DNA of 64,000 bases. Source: HK1 sp965202875. GTDB lineage: Bacteria; Pseudomonadota; Gammaproteobacteria; HK1. Of this stretch, positions 17,473 to 26,345 are shown in pieces (the stretch's first letter is position 1; every line of letters starts with the position of its first letter). The notes beneath the pieces are model-generated. The model did not search any database, was not told the DNA's origin, and worked only from the letters and a program-made list of their open reading frames with translations. Location: the NCBI GenBank assembly GCA_965202875.1, contig OZ241870.1, positions 2,914,001-2,978,000 of the forward strand, in the 5' to 3' direction. A program made the position numbers and the translations under genes.

Positions 17473-18438
17473 ATGGCGAAGCCGAAGGACCACGCCGCCG
17501 GCACGGGCACCCCTGCGCCGTCGCCGGAGGGTGCCACCACCGATGCTCCCGCGCTGATGAACGCCCGCCAGGCCGCGGATTACCTCCGGATCAACGAAAA
17601 GAAGGTCTACCAGCTCGCGACCGAGGGACGCCTGCCGGGGACCAAGGTGACGGGGAAGTGGCTGTTCCCGCGCGACCTCGTCGACCAGTGGCTGCTGGAG
17701 TCGAGCCACCGCGGGGTGCTCGCCGATCGTCTGATCCTGACCGGGAGCGACGATCCGCTTCTGCACCGGATCGTCTCCAGGCTCGCGCAGGCGGTCGAAT
17801 CGCGCGCCCTCGTCGTGTACTCCGCCACCGGGACCCGCCTCGGACTCCGCCTTCTCGCGGCGGGACGGGCCGACGTGTGCGCGGTGCACTGGGGCCCGGC
17901 CACGGAGAGCGACGTCCGCCATTCCGCGTTGCTCAACCGCTTTCCGGGATACGCGCAATGGGTGCTCGTGCGGGCGTTCCGCCGGGAGCAAGGGCTGATG
18001 GTGTCGCCTCGAATCGTCGATCGTCATGGTTCGAGCCTCAAGACGCTCGTCGGGGCCGGCGTTCGCTGGGCGTTCCGCCAGGACGGCTCCGGATCGCAGC
18101 GATTCCTCGAAGAGACGTGCGCGGCGGCGGATACGAGTCCGGATCGGCTCGAATGCACGATGATCGCCCAATCCGAGCGCGAGGCGGCATCGCACGTCTC
18201 GATGGGAGAGGCCGACGTCGCCCCCGGGGTTCGGGCCGCCGCAACCGAGTGCGGCCTCGACTTCCTCGCGACCGGCGAGGAGGCTTTCGATCTGGCGCTG
18301 CCCCGGGACGTCTACTTCCGCACGCTGTTCCAACGCCTCGCCGATTCGCTGAAGTCCGAGGAAACCCGATCGGCCGCCGCGAGACTCGGCGGCTACGATC
18401 TCGCCGAGGCGGGGCGGCTCGTCTGGTCCGCGCCGTAA
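17473..18438 (+). CDS. HTH (excisionase-type) plus periplasmic-binding-like domain regulator
   Basis: From the ATG at 17473 the product is 321 residues. An N-terminal helix-turn-helix of the HTH_17 type (MNARQAADYLRINEKKVYQL...GRLPGTKV, in pieces) is followed by a PBP-like domain (HRIVSRLAQAVESRALVVYS; RRLL-type ligand loops; GSGSQRFLEE). This architecture belongs to proteins related to molybdate-binding regulators. Beside fdhD and the FDH operon, a role in molybdate- or cofactor-dependent control is plausible but unproven. The upstream frame is open back to 17251 through the repetitive tract, so the start is uncertain. Confidence 0.8.
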   Translation: MAKPKDHAAGTGTPAPSPEGATTDAPALMNARQAADYLRINEKKVYQLATEGRLPGTKVTGKWLFPRDLVDQWLLESSHRGVLADRLILTGSDDPLLHRIVSRLAQAVESRALVVYSATGTRLGLRLLAAGRADVCAVHWGPATESDVRHSALLNRFPGYAQWVLVRAFRREQGLMVSPRIVDRHGSSLKTLVGAGVRWAFRQDGSGSQRFLEETCAAADTSPDRLECTMIAQSEREAASHVSMGEADVAPGVRAAATECGLDFLATGEEAFDLALPRDVYFRTLFQRLADSLKSEETRSAAARLGGYDLAEAGRLVWSAP

Positions 18439-18532
18439 TTGGCGGCGCCTCGCAAGGGGAGCCGGTGTGGTGCAATTGAGAAGGAGAGACAGAGCACCAT
18501 ACCGTGGCGGGTGCCCCGCTTGGCGTTCCGGT

Positions 18533-19279
18533 TCAGCCCGCGGCCGGCGCAAGCCGGTACGCCCGCATCCTCCGGTAGAAAGGAAGGTGATGCTCGTAGT
18601 AATCCCGCAGGCAGGGGGCGGCGTCCAGTCCGGGGCCGGCGGCCGGGTATCCGGGATTGACGATGCCCCTGGAGACAGCCAGGTCGGCGTGCCAGCCGCT
18701 CACGTCCCGCCACGCGGGCGGCAGCCCATCGTCCCACTCCAGCGCCCGCGGCATGAAGGACAACCCCAGCGCCCGGCAGTACGCGCGCAGGGTGCCGGCG
18801 GAGTCCTCGGCAAGATCCGCGGCGTCGATCACGACCGGCGTCCGCGCGGTGATCTCCCTGACTCGCTCGAAGTGGCGGTACTGGGCTTCGCAGCCGATCT
18901 CTTCCAGGGTCACGCCGGGGTCGAGCCGGTAGTAGGACGGGATCGAGCGTTCCGGGTCACGGATGAGGAACGTGCTGGTCATGCGCCGGATGAAGTCCGT
19001 ATCGGCATGGATGTAGTCGCCGACGTAGTAGGACATGTCCTTGACGAACACCGGCCGGGTGCGCGCGGTATCGAGGATCATCAAGCGGATGGCCTCGTAG
19101 GACGCCGGCCTCTCCGGGTCGACGTCGAGGTGCGGCAAGCGTTTCCGGGCGTCGTGCACGTAGTAGAGATACAGGAAGGGCTCGTGGAACGTGGCCAGAT
19201 CGCCGCGTTCGAGCATCGCCCGCTCCACCGCACTCGACAGGGAGCGGGGGTGGCACCAGAGGAAGATGAGCCTGTGCAT
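18533..19279 (-). CDS. Sulfotransferase-family protein
   Basis: This 248-residue product begins with LIFLWCHPRSLSSAVERAML, the P-loop-like PAPS-binding segment (PRS) of sulfotransferase-like proteins, and has the matching FLIRDPERSIPSYYRL segment (RDP...S) near residue 105, which contacts the 3'-phosphate. The acceptor substrate cannot be told. It is monocistronic, convergent with the HTH/PBP regulator gene and divergent from rpoH, with 92 bp between its start and the rpoH start. Confidence 0.75.
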   Translation of the reverse strand: MHRLIFLWCHPRSLSSAVERAMLERGDLATFHEPFLYLYYVHDARKRLPHLDVDPERPASYEAIRLMILDTARTRPVFVKDMSYYVGDYIHADTDFIRRMTSTFLIRDPERSIPSYYRLDPGVTLEEIGCEAQYRHFERVREITARTPVVIDAADLAEDSAGTLRAYCRALGLSFMPRALEWDDGLPPAWRDVSGWHADLAVSRGIVNPGYPAAGPGLDAAPCLRDYYEHHLPFYRRMRAYRLAPAAG

Positions 19280-19371
19280 GTCATCCTCATATAACGTTGG
19301 ACAGTGCTACGTCTGTCACTCCATGACATCGAGTGCTAACATATCTCGACTTCGAGATCCGAGTGAACAAA

Positions 19372-20226
19372 ATGAGCACAGCATTGCAGTTGCCGGTCGC
19401 CAACCCCCCGGTCGGGAGCCTCGAAGCGTATCGGCAGGCGGTCTTCTCGCTCCCGATGCTCAGCGCGGAGGAGGAGCGGGCATTGGCCGAGCGGTATCGC
19501 GACGAGCGGGATCTGGATGCTGCATGGACGTTGGTGACCGCTCACTTGCGCTTCGTCGTCCGTATCGCTCGGGGCTACGATGGGTACGGACTTGCGCAGG
19601 CCGACCTGATCCAGGAAGGCAACGTCGGGCTGATGAAGGCGGTCAAGCGTTTCGATCCGAGCGTCGGCGTACGGCTCGTCTCCTTCGCGGTCCACTGGAT
19701 AAGAGCCGAGATCCACGAATTCATCCTGCGCAACTGGCGAATCGTCAAGGTCGCCACCACCAAGGCGCAACGCAAGCTCTTCTTCAACCTGCGCAGCGCA
19801 AGAAGGCGACTCGGCTGGATGTCGCGCGACGAGATCGAAGTCATCGCCACAGACCTCGGCGTCGAGCCTCGGGTCGTCATCGAGATGGAGCAGCGGCTGA
19901 ACGCGCACGACGCATCCTTCGACCCGCTGATCGAGAATGAATCCGACAACGATCGGCCGTCCCCGTCCGGCTACCTCCAGGATCTGCGATTCGAACCGGC
20001 GATTCTGGTCGAGGATGACGATTGGGAAGCCCACAGCGAGGCAAGACTCGCCGATGCCCTGGAGGCGCTCGACGATCGCAGCCGCTCGATCATCGAGAGG
20101 CGATGGCTCTTCGAGCGGAAAGTGACCTTGCAGGAGCTTGCCGGCGAGTACGGAGTCTCCGCGGAGAGGATTCGCCAGATCGAGAAAAACGCCCTCAAGA
20201 AGCTCCGGACCCTGATCGACATCTGA
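19372..20226 (+). CDS. rpoH: RNA polymerase heat-shock sigma factor RpoH (sigma-32)
   Basis: A 284-residue group-3 sigma factor that directs RNA polymerase to heat-shock promoters. Region 2 includes LIQEGNVGLMKAVKRFDP and VHWIRAEIHEFILRNWRIVK. The RpoH box QRKLFFNLR, diagnostic of the family, follows. Region 4.2 ends with SAERIRQIEKNALKKLR. The ATG at 19372 gives a normal N-terminus (LPVANPPVGSLEAYRQAV). In most gammaproteobacteria rpoH follows ftsX; here it lies 24 kb away from ftsX and next to ctaB, pointing to a rearrangement. Confidence 0.96.
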   Translation: MSTALQLPVANPPVGSLEAYRQAVFSLPMLSAEEERALAERYRDERDLDAAWTLVTAHLRFVVRIARGYDGYGLAQADLIQEGNVGLMKAVKRFDPSVGVRLVSFAVHWIRAEIHEFILRNWRIVKVATTKAQRKLFFNLRSARRRLGWMSRDEIEVIATDLGVEPRVVIEMEQRLNAHDASFDPLIENESDNDRPSPSGYLQDLRFEPAILVEDDDWEAHSEARLADALEALDDRSRSIIERRWLFERKVTLQELAGEYGVSAERIRQIEKNALKKLRTLIDI

Positions 20227-20227
20227 G

Positions 20228-20246
20228 CGGGCGGGACGAGCGCCCG
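20228..20246 (+). terminator. Possible rpoH terminator hairpin
   Basis: CGGGCG and CGCCCG, separated by 7 bases, can pair right after the rpoH stop. No T-run follows, so intrinsic termination is uncertain. Confidence 0.3.
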
Positions 20247-20417
20247 ATCTCGTGGTGACTTCCCGCCGGCGCGGCCGCGAAGCCAGTCACCACACAGCAA
20301 TTCCCGCCAAGCCCGAAAACATCCATTGAACCGCCGCAACCAGATGCTCAGACAGTAGAAAAGGCCGCGAGATCCGGGTTCCCTGACCGTGTCCGGAACG
20401 TCAGCGGGAATTGATGC

Positions 20418-21317
20418 TCACCACCCACGTGCATAGTGATCGGCGAGCAGGCCGGCGAAGATCCCGAACAGATAGTAAATCGAATAGCCGAAGGTTCGCA
20501 TCGGCAGCTTGGCGTCGCGCCGGCGGTACAAAGCTACGGCATGACCAAGAAACCCCGCGCCGAGCACCGTCGCAACGGTGAGGTAGATCACGCCGCTCAT
20601 CTTCGTCGCGAACGGCAGCAGGCTCACTACGAGCAGAAGGACGGTGTAAAGCAGTACGTGCAGCCGCGTGAAGTCGACACCGTGCGTCACCGGCAGCATG
20701 GGAACCTCCGCGTTCGCGTATTCCCGGTGGCGGTGGATCGCCAGTGCCCAGAAGTGAGGCGGCGTCCACGCGAAGATGATCAGGAACAGCAGCAGTGCAT
20801 GCGGATCGACGTCGCCGCTCACCGCCGACCAGCCAAGCACCGGAGGCATCGCCCCGGCGGCGCCTCCGATGACGATGTTCTGGGGCGTCGCCCGTTTGAG
20901 GAAGAGGCTGTAGATCACCGCGTATCCGACGAGCGATCCGAACGTCAGCGCCGCCGTCAACACGTTGACGCCCCAGGCCAGAAGGGCCATCGAGCATACG
21001 CACAGCACGGCGGCAAACGTCGCCGCGGAGACCGCATCGACCTTCCCGCTTGGCAATGGACGGCCGCTCGTTCTCGCCATGAGCGCGTCGATCCGACGAT
21101 CGGCGAGATGATTGACCGCGGCCCCCGCCGCCGCCGCACCCCCGATACCGAGAACCCCGGGCACCAGGATCTCCAACGGCACCATCGCCGGGCTCGCAAG
21201 CAGCATGCCGACGATGGCCGTAAAGACGATCAGTGCGACGACCTTCGGCTTGCAGAGGGCGACGTACTCGCGCCATCTGCGGGTGTCGTCGACAAGCAGT
21301 ACTCGGGTGGTGGGCAC
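20418..21317 (-). CDS. ctaB: Protoheme IX farnesyltransferase (heme O synthase)
   Basis: CtaB/CyoE adds a farnesyl group to haem b to make haem O, the precursor of haem A. The 299-residue membrane protein shows the UbiA-family signatures: NHLADRRIDALMARTSGRPL (the DxxxD-type diphosphate/Mg site) near residue 70 and YSLFLKRATPQNIVIGGAAG in the middle, with about eight to nine membrane helices. It ends the leftward cytochrome oxidase gene group and converges with rpoH. The CtaA/Cox15 gene that makes haem A from haem O is not adjacent, as it usually is. Confidence 0.96.
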   Translation of the reverse strand: MPTTRVLLVDDTRRWREYVALCKPKVVALIVFTAIVGMLLASPAMVPLEILVPGVLGIGGAAAAGAAVNHLADRRIDALMARTSGRPLPSGKVDAVSAATFAAVLCVCSMALLAWGVNVLTAALTFGSLVGYAVIYSLFLKRATPQNIVIGGAAGAMPPVLGWSAVSGDVDPHALLLFLIIFAWTPPHFWALAIHRHREYANAEVPMLPVTHGVDFTRLHVLLYTVLLLVVSLLPFATKMSGVIYLTVATVLGAGFLGHAVALYRRRDAKLPMRTFGYSIYYLFGIFAGLLADHYARGW

Positions 21318-21435
21318 GATACGCCAGTCGGAGGTGAAACAGCCGGAACCGGAATCATAACAAGTCCGGCCGTGGTGCCGTGACGGTGCCGCCGAGCGCG
21401 TCCGATCTCCCTTCCCTCGGGGATCTCTCGCCGGT

Positions 21436-22020
21436 TCAGCCGATCTTCGAGATCTTCAGCATCCTGGCGAGATCGCGGGTGAGCCCCTTGCCCTGCAACT
21501 CCAGGCGGTATTGCAACACCGCGTGGCGTTGCGGATCGACGACGAGCAGCACCGGCGGATCTCCGTCGAAGCGGCCGAGCCACGCCGCGGACACCGGGAC
21601 CAGGATCAGGTCCGCGTCCATGGATCGCATCCGATCCACCGGACGACCGGCACGATGGACGAGCATCCTGACGACCCGGTCATGGTCCTTGCCGAGGGAG
21701 ATGCGCACGCGCCGGGTGAGATCGAGAAGGGCCTTGCAGTCGTCATCGCACGTCGATCCGACCGGATGCAGCAGGATCCAGCGTCCAACGGCGCGGTTTG
21801 CGGCGGCCCGGTCCATCGTCGAGAGGTCGACCTTCCACGCAGGCTCGACGAGCTCTCCATGGTTCATCCGGCCGAACGGACGCCACTGCGGCCACCAGAC
21901 GTTGAGGGCATAAGCGACCAGGACAGGAGCGATGAACACGGCAAACAGCCCGAGCAGCACAAGCCGGTTCCCGCGCCTCGCCCGCCGGCGTAATTCAGCG
22001 TCGTGCGCTTCGACGGACAT
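21436..22020 (-). CDS. Membrane-anchored protein of the cytochrome oxidase cluster
   Basis: From the ATG at 22018-22020 the product is 194 residues with one N-terminal membrane helix (LVLLGLFAVFIAPVLVAYAL) and a periplasmic domain containing the motif STCDDDCKALLDL. This CxxxC resembles the copper-binding motif of SCO proteins (CxxxC), though the rest is divergent. Similar proteins of unknown function occur between SURF1 and heme A synthase genes in gammaproteobacteria. It overlaps the end of the SURF1 gene by 26 bp. A role in oxidase metal delivery or redox maintenance is inference. Confidence 0.8.
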   Translation of the reverse strand: MSVEAHDAELRRRARRGNRLVLLGLFAVFIAPVLVAYALNVWWPQWRPFGRMNHGELVEPAWKVDLSTMDRAAANRAVGRWILLHPVGSTCDDDCKALLDLTRRVRISLGKDHDRVVRMLVHRAGRPVDRMRSMDADLILVPVSAAWLGRFDGDPPVLLVVDPQRHAVLQYRLELQGKGLTRDLARMLKISKIG

Positions 22021-22732
22021 TGACGACGATCCATACGACGGCCACCGTGGCCGCCAGCGAGAACCATTGGAACGCGTACCCACGATGGCGTTCGGGACCG
22101 ATCCCGAGGTACGGAGTCCACTCGCGTACGAAGCCGTGCGGCTGCGCCGCATCCATCAGGACCACGAACGGGAGGACTGACCGATCGAGATCCCGAGCCG
22201 TCTTGTCGAGATCGATCCGTTGCACCACCTTCGGCCAGGAGGAGCCGGCGTAGCCGTCGTCGCCAAGGAGGAGCGGGTGCCGAGGATGGTCCACGATCCC
22301 GGACACGACCCACGGCGATGCGTCCAGCGAAACGTCCGGAAGCCGTTCACGGCTCGAGCCGGTCTCCACCCAGCCGCGGTTGACGAGGAGGACGCGGTCA
22401 AGGCCCGTCACCAGGATCGGCACATAGACGTGATAGCCGGCGACTCCGTCTCGAGTGCGGTTGTCCAGGAAATACTGGTGTTCGCCGAAGACGTCGCCCG
22501 CGACCTCGACGCGCCGGTACCGCCACCAGTCGGAATCGATTTCGGCAGGCGTGGCGGACAGGCGCTGGTTGAGCTGCACCGGGACGTCGCTTGTACGAGT
22601 GGCGAACGTCCCGCGGCGGCGCTCTTTCTCGCCAGCCCGATCGAGCTGCCACAGCCCGAGCCACGAAAACGACACGATGGCAAGGACGGTTGCCGCCATC
22701 GGAGCGAATGAACGCAAGGTAGCTGGAATCAT
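21995..22732 (-). CDS. SURF1-family cytochrome oxidase assembly protein
   Basis: The 245-residue product has the SURF1 layout: an N-terminal helix (APMAATVLAIVSFSWLGLWQ) followed directly by QLDRAGEK, a periplasmic domain with FLDNRTRDGVAGYHVYVPI and LLVNRGWV, and a C-terminal helix (FQWFSLAATVAVVWIVV). SURF1 helps insert haem a into subunit I. It is read leftwards with the next two genes and diverges from the DUF2909 gene. Confidence 0.93.
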   Translation of the reverse strand: MIPATLRSFAPMAATVLAIVSFSWLGLWQLDRAGEKERRRGTFATRTSDVPVQLNQRLSATPAEIDSDWWRYRRVEVAGDVFGEHQYFLDNRTRDGVAGYHVYVPILVTGLDRVLLVNRGWVETGSSRERLPDVSLDASPWVVSGIVDHPRHPLLLGDDGYAGSSWPKVVQRIDLDKTARDLDRSVLPFVVLMDAAQPHGFVREWTPYLGIGPERHRGYAFQWFSLAATVAVVWIVVNVRRSARR

Positions 22733-22781
22733 CGATGCACTTCACCGGCGCGTCCGGCGATGCCGGTGCGGGACGCTACGG

Positions 22782-22787
22782 TATACT
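22782..22787 (+). promoter_or_regulatory. Candidate -10 element of the DUF2909 gene
   Basis: TATACT lies 28 bp upstream of the ATG of the small membrane-protein gene, inside the 82-bp divergent spacer with the SURF1 gene. The -35 region is unclear. Confidence 0.35.
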
Positions 22788-22814
22788 GCCGTGACACCCC
22801 CGGGTACGATACCG

Positions 22815-23024
22815 ATGCTCGCGAAACTGGCCGTGGTGGCAATCTTCATCGGCGTACTGGCCAGCCTGGGCTCCGGTTTGTTCTTCCTCGTCAAGGACAA
22901 GGGCCGATCCAAGCGCACCGTCAAGGCGTTGACGGTGCGGGTGGGGATCTCGATCGGCCTGCTCTGCCTCCTTGTTCTGCTCTGGGCGCTCGGCCTTATC
23001 CAGCCGCACGGGATTCGACCCTGA
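22815..23024 (+). CDS. DUF2909 twin-transmembrane protein
   Basis: A 69-residue protein with two membrane helices (LAVVAIFIGVLASLGSGLFF and ISIGLLCLLVLLWALGLI) separated by a basic loop (KDKGRSKRTVKALTVR). This fits DUF2909, small inner-membrane proteins that lie between ctaE and SURF1 in gammaproteobacteria and run on the opposite strand, exactly as here. The function is unknown; the conserved place argues for a role with the oxidase. Confidence 0.85.
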   Translation: MLAKLAVVAIFIGVLASLGSGLFFLVKDKGRSKRTVKALTVRVGISIGLLCLLVLLWALGLIQPHGIRP

Positions 23025-23116
23025 ACCCGCACTGACCGCGAATGCTCCTCCTGCTGCGATCGCCGATTCCGATCGGCAAGGGCCGTCGATATGCGCCCCC
23101 CTGAGCGCGGCAACCC

Positions 23117-23986
23117 TCAGAGCCAGTAGACGAAGACGAACAACCCGATCCATACCACGTCAACGAAGTGCCAGTACCACGCCGCCGCTTCGAACGCGAA
23201 GTGGTTCTCCGGGGTGAAATGGCCCTTCATCGACCGAAGCAGCATGATCAACAGCATGATCGCGCCGATGGTCACGTGCAGACCGTGGAATCCGGTCAAC
23301 ATGAAGAATGTCGATCCGTACACCCCCGACCCCAGGGTCAGATTGAGGTCGCCGTACGCATGTGCGAACTCGTATCCCTGCAATGCGAGGAAGATCACCC
23401 CGAGCGCCACGGTCACGAACAGCCACCAGCACAGTTTGCCGCGCTCGTTCTTCTTCAGTGCCCAGTGGGCGAGGGTGACCGTGCCGCCGCTCGAGACGAG
23501 GATGATGGTGTTGATGAAGGGGATGCCGAACGCCGGTATCGTCTCGAACGTGCCGCCGATGTCGCCGGGCCCGTTCGTCGGCCACGTCCCTTCGAAGCCC
23601 GGCCACAACAAGGGCCCGGTCATGAACCCGCCGGCGCCTTCACCGGCGAGCCACGGCACCGAATAGATCCGGGCGTAGAACAGGGCACCGAAGAACGCCG
23701 CGAAGAACAGCACCTCGGAGAAGATGAACCACAACATCCCCTGCCGGAAGGAGAGGTCGACTTGGGCGTTGTAGGCGCCCGACTCGCTCTCGCCGATGAC
23801 GGTGCCGAACCAGCCGACCATCATCCCGATGATGATCAGGGTGCCGACGACCATGATCCCTATCGCGGACGAACTGCCGTTGAGCAACATCGCGAACCCG
23901 CCGAGCAGCGCGAACAGGCCGATCGACCCCATGATCGGCCACTTGGTGCCGTGTGGAATGTAGTAACCGCTTTTTGCTGCAACCAT
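23117..23986 (-). CDS. ctaE: Cytochrome c oxidase subunit III
   Basis: A 289-residue integral membrane protein with the seven-helix COX3 pattern: RQGMLWFIFSEVLFFAAFFG (helix III), a GGTVTLAHWALK loop, then FFMLTGFHGLHVTIGA and, at the C-terminus, AAWYWHFVDVVWIGLFVFVY. Subunit III stabilises the catalytic core and the D proton path. It follows ctaG in the operon and converges with the DUF2909 gene, 92 bp apart. Confidence 0.97.
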   Translation of the reverse strand: MVAAKSGYYIPHGTKWPIMGSIGLFALLGGFAMLLNGSSSAIGIMVVGTLIIIGMMVGWFGTVIGESESGAYNAQVDLSFRQGMLWFIFSEVLFFAAFFGALFYARIYSVPWLAGEGAGGFMTGPLLWPGFEGTWPTNGPGDIGGTFETIPAFGIPFINTIILVSSGGTVTLAHWALKKNERGKLCWWLFVTVALGVIFLALQGYEFAHAYGDLNLTLGSGVYGSTFFMLTGFHGLHVTIGAIMLLIMLLRSMKGHFTPENHFAFEAAAWYWHFVDVVWIGLFVFVYWL

Positions 23987-24068
23987 TGCCCTTGGCCATC
24001 CTGTTGCTGAATTCGAGCCGTCTCCCGTCCGGGCCGGTGGCGTCGCCGACGCCCTGCCCGTGGGCGAG

Positions 24069-24611
24069 CTATCCAGCCTGCTGTGAATTGAAGAACGTGT
24101 ACGACAACGTCACCGTTGCAATATCGGCCGGGAGGTCCCGGCTCAGCACGAAACGCACCGGCAGGTTTCGCGCTTCCCCGGGAGCGAATTCCTGCCGGGT
24201 GAAGCAGAAACATTCCGTCTTGTTGAAGTGCAGCGACGCGACGGAGGGCGCCACCGAGGGACGCGCCTGACCGATCGTCGTGACCGAGGCCAGGTTCCTC
24301 GCGAAATACGTGGTTTCGTACACCTGCCCCGGGTGCACCTCCATCGATGCGGCGCCCGGGCGGAACTCCCACGGCAGCCGGCTGTTCACGGTACCGAGAA
24401 ATTGGACCTTGATCGTCCGGCTCGTATCGACTCCACCGGTGAGCGTGTTCGCCTCCACTACCCCGGTGCGTCCGCCCAAGCCTGTGATCTCGCAGAGCAC
24501 GTCGTAGAGCGGAACGAGCGCGTATCCGAACCCGAACATCGCGAGCACCACGAGCGCGAGCCGTCGCGCCGTCTTCCCGTTCGCCCGCGCCATGGACTGT
24601 CGGGTGTTCAT
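24069..24611 (-). CDS. ctaG: Cytochrome c oxidase assembly protein CtaG (Cox11), copper delivery to CuB
   Basis: A 180-residue protein with an N-terminal membrane helix (ALVVLAMFGFGYALVPLYDV) ending in the family LVPLYDVLCEITG motif. The periplasmic domain carries the copper-binding motif NKTECFCFTRQ (CFCF) and the family end LSYTFF. It overlaps the upstream 43-residue peptide gene by ATGA. The position between ctaD and ctaE is standard. Confidence 0.96.
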   Translation of the reverse strand: MNTRQSMARANGKTARRLALVVLAMFGFGYALVPLYDVLCEITGLGGRTGVVEANTLTGGVDTSRTIKVQFLGTVNSRLPWEFRPGAASMEVHPGQVYETTYFARNLASVTTIGQARPSVAPSVASLHFNKTECFCFTRQEFAPGEARNLPVRFVLSRDLPADIATVTLSYTFFNSQQAG

Positions 24612-24739
24612 GGGTGTTTCAGCAGGAGGATGCCGACGTAGAACGCGACGGCCACAAGCGCCAGCACAACGGCCAGGCGAACGTTCGCCCGGCGCGCGCT
24701 CCGATCGGCATCGGCGGTGATAGCCACGTCTTCGCGCAC
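24608..24739 (-). CDS. Small single-helix membrane peptide between ctaD and ctaG
   Basis: A 43-residue frame with a GTG start at 24737-24739, five bases after the ctaD stop, ends by ATGA overlap with ctaG. It has a charged N-terminus (DADRSARRANVR) and one helix (LAVVLALVAVAFYVGILLL). Short proteins of this kind at this place are known in proteobacterial aa3 oxidase operons and are annotated as cytochrome oxidase small assembly proteins. The tight packing supports a real gene. Confidence 0.8.
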   Translation of the reverse strand: MREDVAITADADRSARRANVRLAVVLALVAVAFYVGILLLKHP

Positions 24740-24743
24740 CCCG

Positions 24744-26345
24744 TCAGCCGTGCGCTTCCGCCTCGGTGACTGCCGGCGGCTCTTCGAACGTGTGGTACGG
24801 AGGCGGTGACGCCAGCGTCCATTCGAGGCCGTGGGCGCCCTCCCACACCCGCTCCGTCGCCTTCTTGCCGCCTCGGATGGTCTGGACGACGATGTAGAGG
24901 AACATGAGCTGCGAGAGCCCGAACACGAAGCCGCCGATGCTGGAGACCATGTTCCAGTCGGTGAACTGGACGGCGTAGTCGGGGATCCTCCGCGGCATCC
25001 CTGCCAGACCGAGAAAATGCTGGGGGAAGAACAGCACGTTGACCGAGACGGTGGAGATCCAGAAATGCCACTTCCCGAGCCTCTCGTCGTACATGTGTCC
25101 CGTCCACTTCGGCAGCCAGTAGTACACGCCTCCGATGATCGCGAAGATCGCTCCGGTGACCAGCACGTAGTGGAAGTGGGCGACGACGAAGTAGGTGTCG
25201 TGATACTGGAAATCGACCGGCGTAATCGCGAGCATGAGGCCGGAAAAACCCCCGATCGTGAACAGCACGACGAACGCGATCGCCCACAGCATCGGCGTCT
25301 CGAACGTCATCGAGCCGCGCCACATCGTCGCTATCCAGTTGAAGACCTTCACCCCGGTCGGCACGGCGATCAGCATCGTCGTATACATGAAGAAGAGCTC
25401 GCCGGAAAGCGGCATTCCGACCGTGAACATGTGATGCGCCCACACGATGAAGGAGATGAACGCGATCGAAGCGGTCGCGTACACCATCGATTCGTACCCG
25501 AACAGGGGCTTTCGCGCGAAGGTGGGGATGATCTGCGAGATGATGCCGAACGCGGGCAGGATGAGGATGTAGACCTCGGGGTGTCCGAAGAACCAGAACA
25601 CGTGCTGGAACATGACCGGGTCGCCGCCGCCGGCCGCGTTGAAGAACGACGTGCCGAAGAACTTGTCGGTGAGCAGCATCGTCACCGCACCGGCCAGCAC
25701 CGGCATCGCCGCGATGAGCAGGAACGCGGTGATCAGCCACGTCCACACGAACAGCGGCATGCGCAGCAGCGTCATGCCCGGCGCCCGCATGTTCAGGATC
25801 GTGACGATGATGTTGATCGCCCCCATGATGGAGGAGATGCCCATGATGTGCACCGCGAAAATCATGAACGCGACGTTCGACCCGCCCTGGAGCACCAGCG
25901 GCGGATACATCGTCCAGCCCGCCGCCGGTGCGCCGCCTGGCAGGAAGAACGTACCGATGAGGAGGGTGAAGGCGAAGGGCAGCAGCCAGAAGCTCCAGTT
26001 GTTCAAGCGCGGCAGCGCCATGTCGGGCGCGCCCACCATCATCGGAACCAGCCAGTTCGCGAAGCCGACGAACGCGGGCATGATGGCGCCGAAGATCATG
26101 ATCAGCGCATGCATCGTCGTAAACTGGTTGAACAGATGGGGATCGAGCCATTGCAGTCCGGGCTTGAACAACTCGGCACGGATCCCCATGGCGAGGAACC
26201 CGCCGACGAAGAACATGATGAGCGCGAACCACAGGTACAGGGTGCCGATGTCCTTGTGGTTGGTGGTGAACACCCACCGCAGCAGACCCGGGTCCGGCCC
26301 GTGATGGTGGTGGTCGCCGGCGTGTGCTTCGTGCGAGGTGCTCAT
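24744..26345 (-). CDS. ctaD: Cytochrome c oxidase subunit I (aa3 type)
   Basis: The catalytic subunit, which reduces O2 at the haem a3-CuB centre and pumps protons. The 533-residue product shows the CuB/haem motifs WFFGHPEVYILILPAFG (with the Tyr cross-linked to His), WAHHMFTVGM, and HDTYFVVAHFHYV near the C-terminal third, which holds the two haem-ligand histidines, plus about twelve helices. Its ATG overlaps the ctaC stop as ATGA. The loop FFNAAGGGDPVMFQHVFW is typical of A-type oxidases. Confidence 0.98.
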   Translation of the reverse strand: MSTSHEAHAGDHHHHGPDPGLLRWVFTTNHKDIGTLYLWFALIMFFVGGFLAMGIRAELFKPGLQWLDPHLFNQFTTMHALIMIFGAIMPAFVGFANWLVPMMVGAPDMALPRLNNWSFWLLPFAFTLLIGTFFLPGGAPAAGWTMYPPLVLQGGSNVAFMIFAVHIMGISSIMGAINIIVTILNMRAPGMTLLRMPLFVWTWLITAFLLIAAMPVLAGAVTMLLTDKFFGTSFFNAAGGGDPVMFQHVFWFFGHPEVYILILPAFGIISQIIPTFARKPLFGYESMVYATASIAFISFIVWAHHMFTVGMPLSGELFFMYTTMLIAVPTGVKVFNWIATMWRGSMTFETPMLWAIAFVVLFTIGGFSGLMLAITPVDFQYHDTYFVVAHFHYVLVTGAIFAIIGGVYYWLPKWTGHMYDERLGKWHFWISTVSVNVLFFPQHFLGLAGMPRRIPDYAVQFTDWNMVSSIGGFVFGLSQLMFLYIVVQTIRGGKKATERVWEGAHGLEWTLASPPPYHTFEEPPAVTEAEAHG

